A model generated the notes under the pieces. That model did no database searches, had not been told where the DNA came from, and saw only the letters and a list, made by a program, of their open reading frames with translations. Of a stretch of DNA of 64,000 bases, positions 26,513-34,797 are shown one piece after another. Origin of the DNA: Desmonostoc vinosum HA7617-LM4 (GTDB taxonomy: Bacteria; Cyanobacteriota; Cyanobacteriia; Cyanobacteriales; Nostocaceae); the NCBI GenBank assembly GCA_019359515.1, contig JAHHHC010000015.1:1-64000 (forward strand), given 5' to 3'. The first letter of the stretch is position 1. Each line of letters opens with the position of its first letter. A program made the position numbers and the translations under genes.

Positions 26513-27280
26513 TTAAAACAATTTAAAACGGGCAAGTTGCATTTCAATGGCTGTTGTCAGTATTTTATTGAGTTCTTTACCGTTTTGAAATTGCAAAAGT
26601 TGCTGTATTTGTAAGTCAAAGGTAATTTGTCCCTCTAAGTCTGCACGTTGCATTTGGGCTAGTAAAATCTGTTCAGAGCGCTTACTTTGAATAGCGTAGC
26701 CAATTTCAACACAAACATTGGGACTGGGAATCAATAGGGGGCTTTCTTTCCTATCTATGCTAGCAATGGGTGTGGTGTCGGCGATAAATAACAAACTCTT
26801 ACGGATTTTTCGCATGAGGGTACGGTTCAGCCGCAGAGGAGCATCGCTAGGACGATAAGACTCTATTAAGGATAGAGGAAAACGCGATCGCAGGTTTAAA
26901 GTTGTCAAACTTTTCTGCAATTCTTCTCTCAAAACATCACTCGCTGCGACATACTCAGTTTGGTAGCATAAAAAAATTGTTGGCTCTAACTGAGATAACA
27001 CCGCTTGCTTAGTGAAATATATCTCATGACTAATCAAGTCAATGTTAGCTACGCAATAAGCACCACTACCCTCAATATAAAATTCAATACTCTCTCCTTC
27101 TAGATAACGCCCAAACCAAGTTGATTGCTTAACTTCGTCACTATCTTCTAGAAAGTCTGCTCGCAATGCTGACTTCAGCAGGCTTTTTTTACTTAAACGA
27201 ATGTCTGGTGGGCGTTTTTCCAATTCTGGAATCGGCTCATAATCCTGAAGATACCATGCTCTGAGCGCAATAATTGACAT
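26513..27280 (-). CDS. Unknown protein with TIR-like/Rossmann C-terminal domain
   Basis: 255 residues. The N-terminal 90 are not recognised. The rest shows an alternating fold: TIFLCYQTEYVAASDVLREELQ, then LFIADTTPIA and SPNVCVEIGYAIQSKRSEQILL. The pattern hydrophobic-ADTT-then-PNVxxEIGYA is that of predicted nucleotide-binding TIR-like domains (as in PF10137) and related deoxyribosyltransferase-like folds, where the Glu before the Gly is the candidate catalytic residue. If so, NAD or a nucleotide would be the substrate, as in anti-phage TIR effectors; this is inference only. No sensor partner gene is adjacent; the next gene on the strand is the NADAR protein. Start ATG 27280 has no strong ribosome site. 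Confidence 0.45.
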   Translation of the reverse strand: MSIIALRAWYLQDYEPIPELEKRPPDIRLSKKSLLKSALRADFLEDSDEVKQSTWFGRYLEGESIEFYIEGSGAYCVANIDLISHEIYFTKQAVLSQLEPTIFLCYQTEYVAASDVLREELQKSLTTLNLRSRFPLSLIESYRPSDAPLRLNRTLMRKIRKSLLFIADTTPIASIDRKESPLLIPSPNVCVEIGYAIQSKRSEQILLAQMQRADLEGQITFDLQIQQLLQFQNGKELNKILTTAIEMQLARFKLF

Positions 27281-27795
27281 AAGGCGCTATTTTAACTGTC
27301 TCTTGTTATTCAACTTTGTATAAGCTTACACCTAGTTATCTAAAGCAACAACACCCAAACATCTACTCGCTGAGTTCATTTCCTTTCCTTGCTTATCCTA
27401 GCCAGGGATGTACTACCTCTCACCACTCTTTTAAACAAGTAATGAAAACTAGTGACAGCGCCCCCTAATTTTCAACATTTAAGGAAATATCAGTTTTCGC
27501 GTTGGGTGTTGCTGTGTTTTGGCGAGACAGATTTAAATTAAACAGCGTCTTTACCTCATATTAGATTTTCCATGCAGCTGTTGTATCTGCCAGGGAAGCT
27601 TTAGTAGCTTCATTTATTAGATTATCATCTGTGGATGAAAGGGGATTTTTTTGCAACTAAACTTTACTTTTAAAATGATTTTTATTTAATTTCTGTGGAT
27701 GCATTGTTTCTCAATATTTTATTTGTTTTGCTACTGTAATTTACAACAAACTTCAAATTGAATTTAGTAATTGCTCAGCCAATGTTTAAGTTTTG

Positions 27796-27925
27796 AAACT
27801 GGGGACTGGGGACTGGGGACTGAGGACTGGGGACTGAGGACTGGGGACTGGGGACTGGGGACTGGGTAATTATCTTTCTCGCTCACTCCCTCATCTCCCT
27901 CATCCCCCTCATCCCCCTCATCCCC
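27796..27925 (+). repeat. Tandem heptamer repeats (GGGGACT and CTCATCC types)
   Basis: About ten units of GGGGACT/GAGGACT fill 27796-27867, followed by CTCATCTCCCTCATCCCC units to 27925. These short tandem repeats are typical gap fillers in Nostocales. The rest of the 655-base gap holds no supported gene. Confidence 0.85.
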
Positions 27926-27935
27926 AGCCCTCAGC

Positions 27936-28400
27936 CTAAATTACTGCTAGAGACATTAATTTGCGAATTTCTTCACGTACACTCATGAGAATTTTACCGA
28001 GATGATTGTGACCTGTATGGTCGCTACCACAGCCCCAGAAATAATCTGTGGGAGAGTTTTCTACCAAAACCTCATCACCTGTGGTCAACAAAACTTCTTT
28101 AATTTCAGTGTGAGCAAGAAACTTTTTGAGAACAGCTGCTCGCATGACTTGAGTTTTGACCAAATCCCAGTCTCGACGGAGTTGGCGAGTGGTGCAACGT
28201 CCCAATGCAGCAGCTTCTTCTGGGGTAGCGGCAGCATGTATGACGGGGATGATTACCGCATCCATGCTACCTACAAATTTTTGCGCTTGATAATAATGCT
28301 CAACTGTTGCCCAGTAAGTACCCTCGATTTGAATTCCGTGGGGAGAAAAGTTAGAAAAACAGCCATAAGGCTGCCAAACCTTATAAAAGTAAATGGTCAT
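27936..28400 (-). CDS. NADAR-family (YbiA-like) N-glycosidase
   Basis: 154 residues, full length for the NADAR/DUF1768 family. Recognised by WQPYGCFSNFSPHGI near the start, TVEHYYQAQKF (T and E H Y are the active-pocket set), LGRCTTRQLRRDWD and the closing YFWGCGSDHTGHNHLGKILM. E. coli YbiA removes unwanted riboflavin intermediates by N-glycosidic cleavage, and some NADARs remove ADP-ribose from DNA guanine. Which activity applies is unknown. It follows the TIR-like gene region on the same strand but 655 bases of repeats separate them, so co-transcription is unlikely; it is divergent from the DUF2243 gene. Confidence 0.88.
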   Translation of the reverse strand: MTIYFYKVWQPYGCFSNFSPHGIQIEGTYWATVEHYYQAQKFVGSMDAVIIPVIHAAATPEEAAALGRCTTRQLRRDWDLVKTQVMRAAVLKKFLAHTEIKEVLLTTGDEVLVENSPTDYFWGCGSDHTGHNHLGKILMSVREEIRKLMSLAVI

Positions 28401-28558
28401 TTGAAAATTGCTCTTTATATGTTAATTTCTATGATGCCCGTTGATGCTAACAGGGAATTGTGTACTTTTGATTGAGCGCTAGCATTAACCTCAAGATAGA
28501 AGATATTGCTCTTTAGGTATTTTATATTTGGTGCAAAAGTCTGTTTGTGAGGTTGACA

Positions 28559-29047
28559 ATGGAGGCAAAAAGTGGAACGCTTAAAGAACTTACACCGCTG
28601 ATTGCCGCTGGAATTGTTCTTGGTCTGGGTTTGGGAGGTTTTTTTGATGGAATTGTGCTGCATCAAATCCTCCAGTGGCATCATATGCTCACCAATATTC
28701 GACCTCTCACCAGTAGCGAAAATATAGATTTAAACATGTTATGGGATGGCTTATTTCATGCTTTTGACTGGTTGCTGACTGTCACCGGGATAATATTGCT
28801 ATGGCGAGCAGGGGGACGTGATGATGTCGTTTGGTCATCACAAACTTTTATTGGGTCGTTACTGATTGGTAGTGGTGTATTCAACTTAGTTGAAGGAATA
28901 ATAGACCATGAAATTCTCGGTATTCATCATGTTAAACCAGGGCCTAATCAGTTAGTTTGGGATTTGGGCTTTCTTGTCCTCGGTGCGCTGCTTGTTGTTG
29001 TTGGCTGGATAATCATTAGGAGAGATTTGGTAATTCGTAATTCGTAA
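28559..29047 (+). CDS. DUF2243 membrane protein whose C-terminus is encoded by a repeat
   Basis: 162 residues from ATG 28559, preceded by GAGG at good spacing (a GTG at 28547 is in frame but less likely). Four membrane helices are apparent, with the DUF2243 marks GGFFDGIVLHQILQWHH, DGLFHAFDW and VEGIIDHEILGIHH; the conserved His and Asp residues suggest metal or heme binding, but function is not established. The final residues VIRNS and the stop codon come from the TAATTCG repeat that begins at about 29036, so the original C-terminus has been replaced. The repeat complex follows directly. Confidence 0.85.
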   Translation: MEAKSGTLKELTPLIAAGIVLGLGLGGFFDGIVLHQILQWHHMLTNIRPLTSSENIDLNMLWDGLFHAFDWLLTVTGIILLWRAGGRDDVVWSSQTFIGSLLIGSGVFNLVEGIIDHEILGIHHVKPGPNQLVWDLGFLVLGALLVVVGWIIIRRDLVIRNS

Positions 29048-29236
29048 TGACGCGACGCTCCTGTGTCGCTCTAAGCGAAGCTATGCCGCAGGCTTTACGC
29101 TAACGCTATCGAGGACTCGCTACCGCTGACGCTCGTACCGACGCTCGATGACTCGCTCTAAGCGAAGCTATGCCGTAGGCTTTACGCTACGCTATCGCTA
29201 CCGCTTCGCTAACGCTAACGTAATTCGTAATTATTT
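29036..29236 (+). repeat. GACGCGACGC repeat complex, two partial units
   Basis: The segment opens with two TAATTCG units, runs through GACGCGACGCTCCTGTGTCGC, CTCTAAGCGAAGCTATGCC, GCAGGCTTTACGCTAACGC and a second shuffled copy, and closes in GTAATTCGTAATT. The same modules in varying order occur at 640-716, 11193-11265, 29894-30006 and 31243-31590. Confidence 0.8.
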
Positions 29237-29328
29237 ATTCTCCCCCTGCCCCCTGCCCTCACCCCCCGGTTGGTGAGCGAAGTCGAACCACATCTCCCTC
29301 ACTCCCTACTCTTTAGCTATACGCAGAG

Positions 29329-29787
29329 ATGATCAGATTTAGCCAAGAGCATTTACAAAGCATCTACGCTCATGTTGAGGACGCGTATCCTGAAGAGGGT
29401 TGCGGTATAATTTTGGGTGATCTGGCTGATGAGAGCAAGACGGTAGTAGAGGTGATGCCGACAGAAAATGCTTGGAACACAGAAGCGGCTGCGGATTTTA
29501 CAGGCGATAAGTCACTAGAGGGTAAAAGACGACAATATACGATCGCACCTGAAGTCATGTTACAAGCTCAAAAGCAAGCACGCAATCACTCGTTGCATAT
29601 TATTGGCATTTTTCACTCTCATCCTGATCACCCGGCGATTCCTTCAGAATGCGATCGCTTATATGCTTGGCAAGGATACTCATATATAATAGTTTGCGTG
29701 CAAAACGGCAAAGCTCAAGAAGTGCAAAGCTGGAGCCTTGATGATGCTCACCAGTTTCAAGCAGAGAAAATAGAAAACATAATTTAA
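29329..29787 (+). CDS. M67-family JAMM/MPN+ metallopeptidase
   Basis: 152 residues, one MPN domain. The complete JAMM zinc site is visible: Glu22 or Glu23 in PEEGCGIILG, and H96-x-H98-x7-S106-x2-D109 in FHSHPDHPAIPSECD. Bacterial relatives of this size (CysO/QbsD-like) cut amino acids or peptides from the C-terminus of ubiquitin-like sulfur carriers. The next gene encodes a MoeB-type E1 enzyme, the usual genomic partner, although 279 bases of repeats lie between and no ThiS/MoaD-like gene is in the window. ATG 29329 follows CAGAG weakly. Cytoplasmic, no signal peptide. Confidence 0.88.
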   Translation: MIRFSQEHLQSIYAHVEDAYPEEGCGIILGDLADESKTVVEVMPTENAWNTEAAADFTGDKSLEGKRRQYTIAPEVMLQAQKQARNHSLHIIGIFHSHPDHPAIPSECDRLYAWQGYSYIIVCVQNGKAQEVQSWSLDDAHQFQAEKIENII

Positions 29788-29797
29788 CGCCGTTAGT

Positions 29798-30006
29798 TTA
29801 ACACGTTCCGTGGGTTTAAGTCCCCCGGTTCTATAACCTGTAAGTTTTGAACCTGTAAGTTTTGTGTTGGGATTTCATCCCATTACAAAACTTAATTACG
29901 CGCTTCGCAGCGGTAGCTAGTCCGCGATAGCGTCAGCGTAAAGCCTGCGGCATAGCTTCGCTTAGAGCGACACAGGAGCGTCGCGTCATTACGAATTACG
30001 AATTAT
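29798..30006 (+). repeat. Hairpin element plus GACGCGACGC repeat between the JAMM and MoeB genes
   Basis: Contains GTGGGTTTAAGTCCCCC, the hairpin with arms at 29857-29872 and 29878-29893, then the module CTGCGGCATAGCTTCGCTTA and a tail of TTACGAATTACGAATTA. A partial duplication of GTAAGTTTTG lies just before the hairpin (29841-29850). Confidence 0.75.
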
Positions 30007-30066
30007 TTAATACGCATATCATTTTTCGATAGGATAAATAATTCGCTCTTCCATATCACAACTGCT

Positions 30067-31239
30067 ATGCTTAATCCCAATCTGGAAGAAATCCAGTTGA
30101 CAAAAGACGACTACGAACGCTACTCCCGACACCTGATTTTGCCGGAGGTGGGACTGGAAGGACAAAAACGCCTCAAGGCTGCCAGTGTATTATGTATCGG
30201 TACAGGTGGACTTGGTGCGCCGCTGCTTTTATATCTGACGGCGGCGGGTATTGGTCGCATTGGTATTGTTGATTTTGATGTTGTTGATACTTCCAACTTG
30301 CAACGCCAAGTAATTCACAGTACATCTTGGGTAGGTAAACCCAAGATTCAATCGGCAAAGGAGCGAATTCTGGAGATTAACCCCTATTGTCAGGTTGATT
30401 TGTACGAAACTCGTCTTTCTTCGGAGAATGCTTTAGATATCCTTGCGCCTTACGATATTGTGGTGGATGGTACTGATAACTTCCCTACTAGATATCTAGT
30501 CAATGACGCCTGCGTATTGCTGAATAAGCCCAACGTCTACGGTTCTATTTTCCGCTTTGAAGGGCAAGCTACTGTATTTAACTATGAGGGTGGGCCAAAT
30601 TATCGTGACTTGTACCCAGAACCACCACCACCAGGCATGGTTCCCTCTTGTGCAGAAGGTGGGGTGTTGGGAATTTTGCCAGGAATTATTGGTGTCATTC
30701 AAGCCACGGAAACAGTCAAAATTATTCTCAAAAAAGGCAATACTTTGAGTGGACGACTGCTATTGTACAATGCCCTAGAAATGAAGTTCCGGGAATTGAA
30801 GTTGCGTCCTAACCCGATTCGCCCAGTCATTGAAAAGCTGATAGACTACGAACAATTCTGCGGTATCCCACAAGCTAAAGCAGAGGAGGCAAAACAGCAG
30901 ATGGAAATTGCAGAAATGACGGTGCAGCAACTGAAGGAAGTGCTAGATAGCGGTGCCAAAGATTTTATCTTGTTGGATGTCCGCAATCCTCATGAATATG
31001 ATATTGCCAGGATTCCTGGCTCAGTTTTGGTACCATTACCAGAGATTGAAAATGGAGATGGCGTTGCCAAGGTGAAGGAATTACTCAACGGCCACCGCTT
31101 AATTGCTCATTGTAAAATGGGCGGGCGATCGGCAAAAGCCCTCGGCATCCTCAAAGAAGCTGGTATTGAGGGCACGAATGTTAAAGGTGGCATTACAGCT
31201 TGGAGTCGAGAAGTAGACCCATCGGTTCCAGAGTATTAA
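30067..31239 (+). CDS. moeB: MoeB/ThiF E1-like adenylyltransferase with C-terminal rhodanese domain
   Basis: 390 residues. Residues about 10-255 are the E1-like fold: nucleotide loop GTGGLGAPLLLYL, acidic ribose contact VDFDVVDTSNLQRQ with the conserved Arg, and DGTDNFPTRYLVND. Residues about 285-390 are a rhodanese domain with active-site Cys in HCKMGGRSAKA. Such fusions (MOCS3/Uba4 type) adenylate and then thiolate the C-terminal Gly of MoaD/ThiS-like carriers for molybdopterin, thiamine or tRNA sulfur. The CxxC zinc pairs of E. coli MoeB are absent: only one Cys (VPSCAEGG) is at that site. Likely works with the JAMM protease upstream. Repeats flank both genes. Confidence 0.88.
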   Translation: MLNPNLEEIQLTKDDYERYSRHLILPEVGLEGQKRLKAASVLCIGTGGLGAPLLLYLTAAGIGRIGIVDFDVVDTSNLQRQVIHSTSWVGKPKIQSAKERILEINPYCQVDLYETRLSSENALDILAPYDIVVDGTDNFPTRYLVNDACVLLNKPNVYGSIFRFEGQATVFNYEGGPNYRDLYPEPPPPGMVPSCAEGGVLGILPGIIGVIQATETVKIILKKGNTLSGRLLLYNALEMKFRELKLRPNPIRPVIEKLIDYEQFCGIPQAKAEEAKQQMEIAEMTVQQLKEVLDSGAKDFILLDVRNPHEYDIARIPGSVLVPLPEIENGDGVAKVKELLNGHRLIAHCKMGGRSAKALGILKEAGIEGTNVKGGITAWSREVDPSVPEY

Positions 31240-31242
31240 ATA

Positions 31243-31676
31243 ATTCGTAATTCGTAATGACGCGACGCTCCTGTGTCGCTCTAAGCGAAGCTATGCCGCA
31301 GGCTTTACGCTAACGCTATCGAGGACTCGCTACCGCTGACGCTCGTACCTCGCTACCGCTTCGCTAACGCTAACGTAATTCGTAAATGACGCGACGCTCG
31401 TACCTCGCTACCGCTGACGCTATCGAGGACTCGCTCTAAGCGAAGCTATGCCGCAGGCTTTACGCTGCGCTAACGTAATTCGTAATGACGCGACGCTCCT
31501 GTGTCGCTACCGCTGACGCTCGTATCTCGCTACCGCTTCGCTAACGCTAACGCTATCGCGGACTCGCTACCGCTACGAAGCGCGTAATTCGTAATTAAGT
31601 TTTGTAATGGGGATTTGACCCCAACACAACACTTGCTGATTAGAGAACCAGGGGACTTAAACCCACGGAACTAGTT
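31243..31676 (+). repeat. Three-module GACGCGACGC array ending in a reverse hairpin element
   Basis: Three head-to-tail modules start near 31256, 31387 and 31487, each beginning GACGCGACGCTC, but with interior blocks in different order. TAATTCG units mark the joints. The array ends with a hairpin element in reverse orientation (31597-31612 with 31619-31634) and the CTGATTAGAGAACCAGGGGACTT tail. The remaining bases to 31820 are C/T-rich short repeats before the MFS gene. Confidence 0.8.
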
Positions 31677-31820
31677 AAAGTAGAGGAGAAAAAGAGATCG
31701 AGGGAATGGGGAATTGGGAATTGGGGTACTGGAAATTAGTTATTTCTCCCCCTGCCCTCATCCCCCAGTTGGTGAGCGAAGTCGAACCACATCTCCCTCG
31801 TCTCCCTCATCTCCTCCCCA

Positions 31821-33017
31821 ATGAGTACCTCAAAATCTCCTAATATCCTCTGGGTGCAAGTTTGGGTGTTGGCTGCGGTGCAAGGGGCAATTACCCTCAC
31901 CTGGTTGATATACGGTCTTTATTTGCCCCGACTTCTGACTCAGTTTGGTTTTCCTGCCTCTTTGGCAGTTGGTATATTGATCATAGATAATGCCTTGAGT
32001 GCGGTGATGGAACCACTAATGGGTGGACTTTCTGATCAAGCTAAACGCTGGATGGGAAGTCGATTTCCTTTTATTTCGGTGGGTGTAATTCTGTCAGCGA
32101 CTTTGTTTATTGCAATACCATGTATTGTGGTTTTTGTCCAGCCAACTGATATTATGCGATCGCTTTTACCCCTGACTTTGATCGCATGGGCGTTGACAAT
32201 GACGGTGTTTCGCAGTCCAGTTATTAGCTTGTTAGCACAATCTGCTATACCAACTGAGTTACCTTTGGCTGTGAGTTTTGTTACCTTGGCAGGGGGAATA
32301 ATTGCAGCTTTTAGACCCATTGCTAATAAGTTTATTTTTGGTTTGGGGCCGGTTTTGACCTTTGCTATCGGTTCGTTTGTGCTGCTGGCAGCGGCGGCGA
32401 TACTGCGGTTTGTTAATCCTCCAGAGGCACCAGTTGAACGACACTATGTACAAATAGTACAGTTGCCTTCAAAGGAATTAGCCTTGATTTTGGGAACTGG
32501 TTTCGGCGTGGCATGGGGTTCCCGATTTCTCATGGATACTTTAGGTAAAGTGCTATCAGCCGAGTTTAGTAATAGTAGTATTGACGTGCTAATGGTGTGG
32601 ATTGGGCTAGCGATCGCTTTTGCTTCACTACCTGCTGGGGCTTTTGCTGTGAAAATCGGCAATCGCCAAGCGATGCTTGTTGGTGTTTGTGCCACTATTT
32701 CTGCATTGTTGCTCATAGTATACACAGGCTCACAGTTTCCCATTATAGCGATTATTATCGCTGGTTTTAGTTTAATTATCAATGGGGCAATTCCCTTCGC
32801 TTTGCGGTTAGTGTCTCAGCAATGGGCAGGATTAGGAATTGGCATGTATTTTGGTGGGTTTGCTGTAGCGATGAGTTTGTTTGCCCTGATTTTTCCCAAA
32901 ATCCAGGAGTTTTCACCTTTTGTGAGTGCGATCGCAGGTGCATCGGCTTTTCTGTTAGCGGGTATTTGCATTGCCACTAGTGGCATTTTGGTAACACAGA
33001 GGGACGCAGAGGTATAG
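31821..33017 (+). CDS. MFS transporter
   Basis: 398 residues with about twelve hydrophobic helices and the usual loop of charged residues between helices 2 and 3 (GGLSDQAKRWMGSRFPF, a form of the MFS GxxxDxxGRR signature). Sequence style is that of cyanobacterial uncharacterised MFS carriers, close to sugar-cation symporter-like proteins; the substrate is unknown. The last residues (TQRDAEV) and the stop come from an inverted repeat beginning at 32993, so the native C-terminus seems to have been replaced. Start ATG 31821 follows C/T-rich repeat with no ribosome site. Confidence 0.85.
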   Translation: MSTSKSPNILWVQVWVLAAVQGAITLTWLIYGLYLPRLLTQFGFPASLAVGILIIDNALSAVMEPLMGGLSDQAKRWMGSRFPFISVGVILSATLFIAIPCIVVFVQPTDIMRSLLPLTLIAWALTMTVFRSPVISLLAQSAIPTELPLAVSFVTLAGGIIAAFRPIANKFIFGLGPVLTFAIGSFVLLAAAAILRFVNPPEAPVERHYVQIVQLPSKELALILGTGFGVAWGSRFLMDTLGKVLSAEFSNSSIDVLMVWIGLAIAFASLPAGAFAVKIGNRQAMLVGVCATISALLLIVYTGSQFPIIAIIIAGFSLIINGAIPFALRLVSQQWAGLGIGMYFGGFAVAMSLFALIFPKIQEFSPFVSAIAGASAFLLAGICIATSGILVTQRDAEV

Positions 33018-33061
33018 CGCAGAGGTTCGCGGAGGTATTCTCCTTTGCGTTCCTTTGTGTT
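32993..33061 (+). repeat. Inverted repeat over the MFS gene 3' end
   Basis: AACACAGAGGGACGCAGAGG (32993-33012) pairs with CCTTTGCGTTCCTTTGTGTT (33042-33061) with three mismatches. It includes the final codons and stop of the MFS gene and may also act as a terminator. The following 500 bases to the PEP-CTERM gene are A/T-rich without a supported gene. Confidence 0.65.
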
Positions 33062-33576
33062 GTAAATATCTACAAAAACTTATAGCAATATAATAACAAT
33101 AAATCATCAGAAGTAACTAGATAATTCGACTCTCAGTAATCGAGAAAGTAATAAAGATCAATCTTGAACAATTAGTAACGAAACAGTATTTAGTTAAGAA
33201 GAGTTAAAGAATAATTTAACTGAGAAAAATATAATAGATTTAAGAGAAACTATAATTTTTTTGGGTTTTAAAAAAATCATCATCAAGTATCAAGATGATA
33301 ATGATACAATCTCCCCAAAGGGGTTTTATTCCAATTCGTAATTAAGAGACTCAAACTTTATCTGAGTTTCCAGGTTACATTGCACTTATTACACATTTCC
33401 ATTCCCCTATTTAAGAGATAAGCTTAGCCTATTTATATAGGTTGTGCTTTATTTTGAAGTCCCTAATTAAGCTGTAAGAGTTTACATTTTGTTAGGAACA
33501 TTTCAGGATTTCTTGTAATACTGATCAAAATTTGCTGACAACTACAACATCAGAATTGACTCCTGTTATTAATAAC

Positions 33577-34191
33577 ATGAAAAGCATTTGTAGCCAAATC
33601 AAAACCAATGTAGCTATTGCTGCTGTCACTTCGATAGCAACTTTAGTCAACGTTCCCAGTGTTGATGCTGCTTCTTTTGATCTTGCTTGGAAAGGGGATC
33701 AAGGTTATTCAGCAAAAGGAAACTTTAGCTATGATGATAGTTATGTCGGAAATATAGTTACTAAAGATCAGCTAACTAATTTTGTTATTTCCTTCTTCAA
33801 TCCCAAGGGAGATTTGTTGCAAAATTTCAAATACGAGTTTCCAAATTCCAGCAGTAATTTTAATTTCAACTTCGATCAAGTTACTAAGACTGTTTTACAA
33901 ACAGGCAACTTTGACACAGCTAACGGCTTTGATTTAGGAATCGACTTTGCAACAGAAGTCACAGGATTATCTTTTTATACTTATCTTAATCCTGCTCAAG
34001 GATTGTCAACGGCTAAGATATTCTTGAAGGATGACCTTTCACCAGAAATATGTGACACATTTCCTAATTGTAGGCTGGATGTTGGCGGACAGTTAACGAC
34101 AACGGTTGTTCCGGAACCCAGCATAATTTTAGGATTAGCGGTGGCTAGTTTTTTAGGTAGAGTTCTCAAGAAAAAATCAGCATCTGTATAA
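33577..34191 (+). CDS. PEP-CTERM sorting-signal protein
   Basis: 204 residues from ATG 33577; the frame is open to a TTG at 33532, and neither start has a good ribosome site. A signal-peptide-like N-terminus (KTNVAIAAVTSIATLVNVPSVDA) precedes a Ser/Asn/Phe-rich beta region without known domain. The C-terminus is a PEP-CTERM tag: VPEPS, a hydrophobic helix (IILGLAVASFLG), and a basic tail RVLKKK. Such proteins are exported, then processed by an exosortase, which would be encoded elsewhere, and are often tied to exopolysaccharide production. The long A/T-rich leader before it suggests regulation at the promoter. Confidence 0.85.
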   Translation: MKSICSQIKTNVAIAAVTSIATLVNVPSVDAASFDLAWKGDQGYSAKGNFSYDDSYVGNIVTKDQLTNFVISFFNPKGDLLQNFKYEFPNSSSNFNFNFDQVTKTVLQTGNFDTANGFDLGIDFATEVTGLSFYTYLNPAQGLSTAKIFLKDDLSPEICDTFPNCRLDVGGQLTTTVVPEPSIILGLAVASFLGRVLKKKSASV

Positions 34192-34416
34192 ACATATCGA
34201 ACACTCAAAAGTCCGTGTAAACCTGACCCTACTTAGCCAGGTATCCCTCCTTTGAGTAGGTTACGTTTTGCATACAAATTATTAAATCATTCACAATTTT
34301 TTTGTAGTGTTATGTTGTCGCCAAGCGTCTCACCCTTCTAGATTTTCGGCGCGTTAGGACTAGTGTCGATAACGCATCCTACTAGCGTGTCTAGTCTTAA
34401 ATGTTGCATTAAAAAG

Positions 34417-34697
34417 AACTCTTGTGGGATGGGCGTCTCGCCATTGGTGTCAACTTAAGCTAGAAATAGCTTCGGTGTTGGCTTCCTCACCCGCCAAGAA
34501 ATTTATTTCTTAGCTAATAGCTCAAGTCTACTTCAGTAGACTCAAAATCTTGGGGGATATTTAGTCATCTTCAGATGACTTTTGCTATCAGCAAGGAACT
34601 GAAGTTCCTTGCGGGACATCGGTTCTACGTTAACTTGACGCCAATGGCGTCTCGCCCGTCCGTAGCGGGCTTTCCGTCCCACCCCACAAGAAAACTT
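34417..34697. repeat. Large compound inverted repeat
   Basis: The left arm AACTCTTGTGGGATGGGC... GCCATTGGTGTCAACTTA (34417-34455) matches the reverse of the right arm TTAACTTGACGCCAATGGC... CCCCACAAGA (about 34630-34692), which additionally carries a CCCGTCCGTAGCGGG hairpin. Between them lie three short hairpins (GTCTACTTCAGTAGAC, TCATCTTCAGATGA, AAGGAACTGAAGTTCCTT). These are typical of palindrome-rich dispersed repeats; ACTCTTGTGGG also occurs in the MITE-like copies at 11777 and 52053. No gene is in 34192-34797. Confidence 0.65.
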
Positions 34698-34797
34698 ATT
34701 ACATCATTTTAGCCTTGCCACGCCACTACTGGACTGTTTCAGCTAAAATAAATTCCTGACTCAAAATTGCATACCAAATCTTGAATATTCGCTACAT

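Noticed and set aside
27796-27925. CRISPR array
   Set aside because: The units are contiguous heptamers without spacers, and no cas gene is in the window.
28002-28475. 157-codon plus-strand ORF
   Set aside because: It is antisense to the NADAR gene, whose motifs are convincing.
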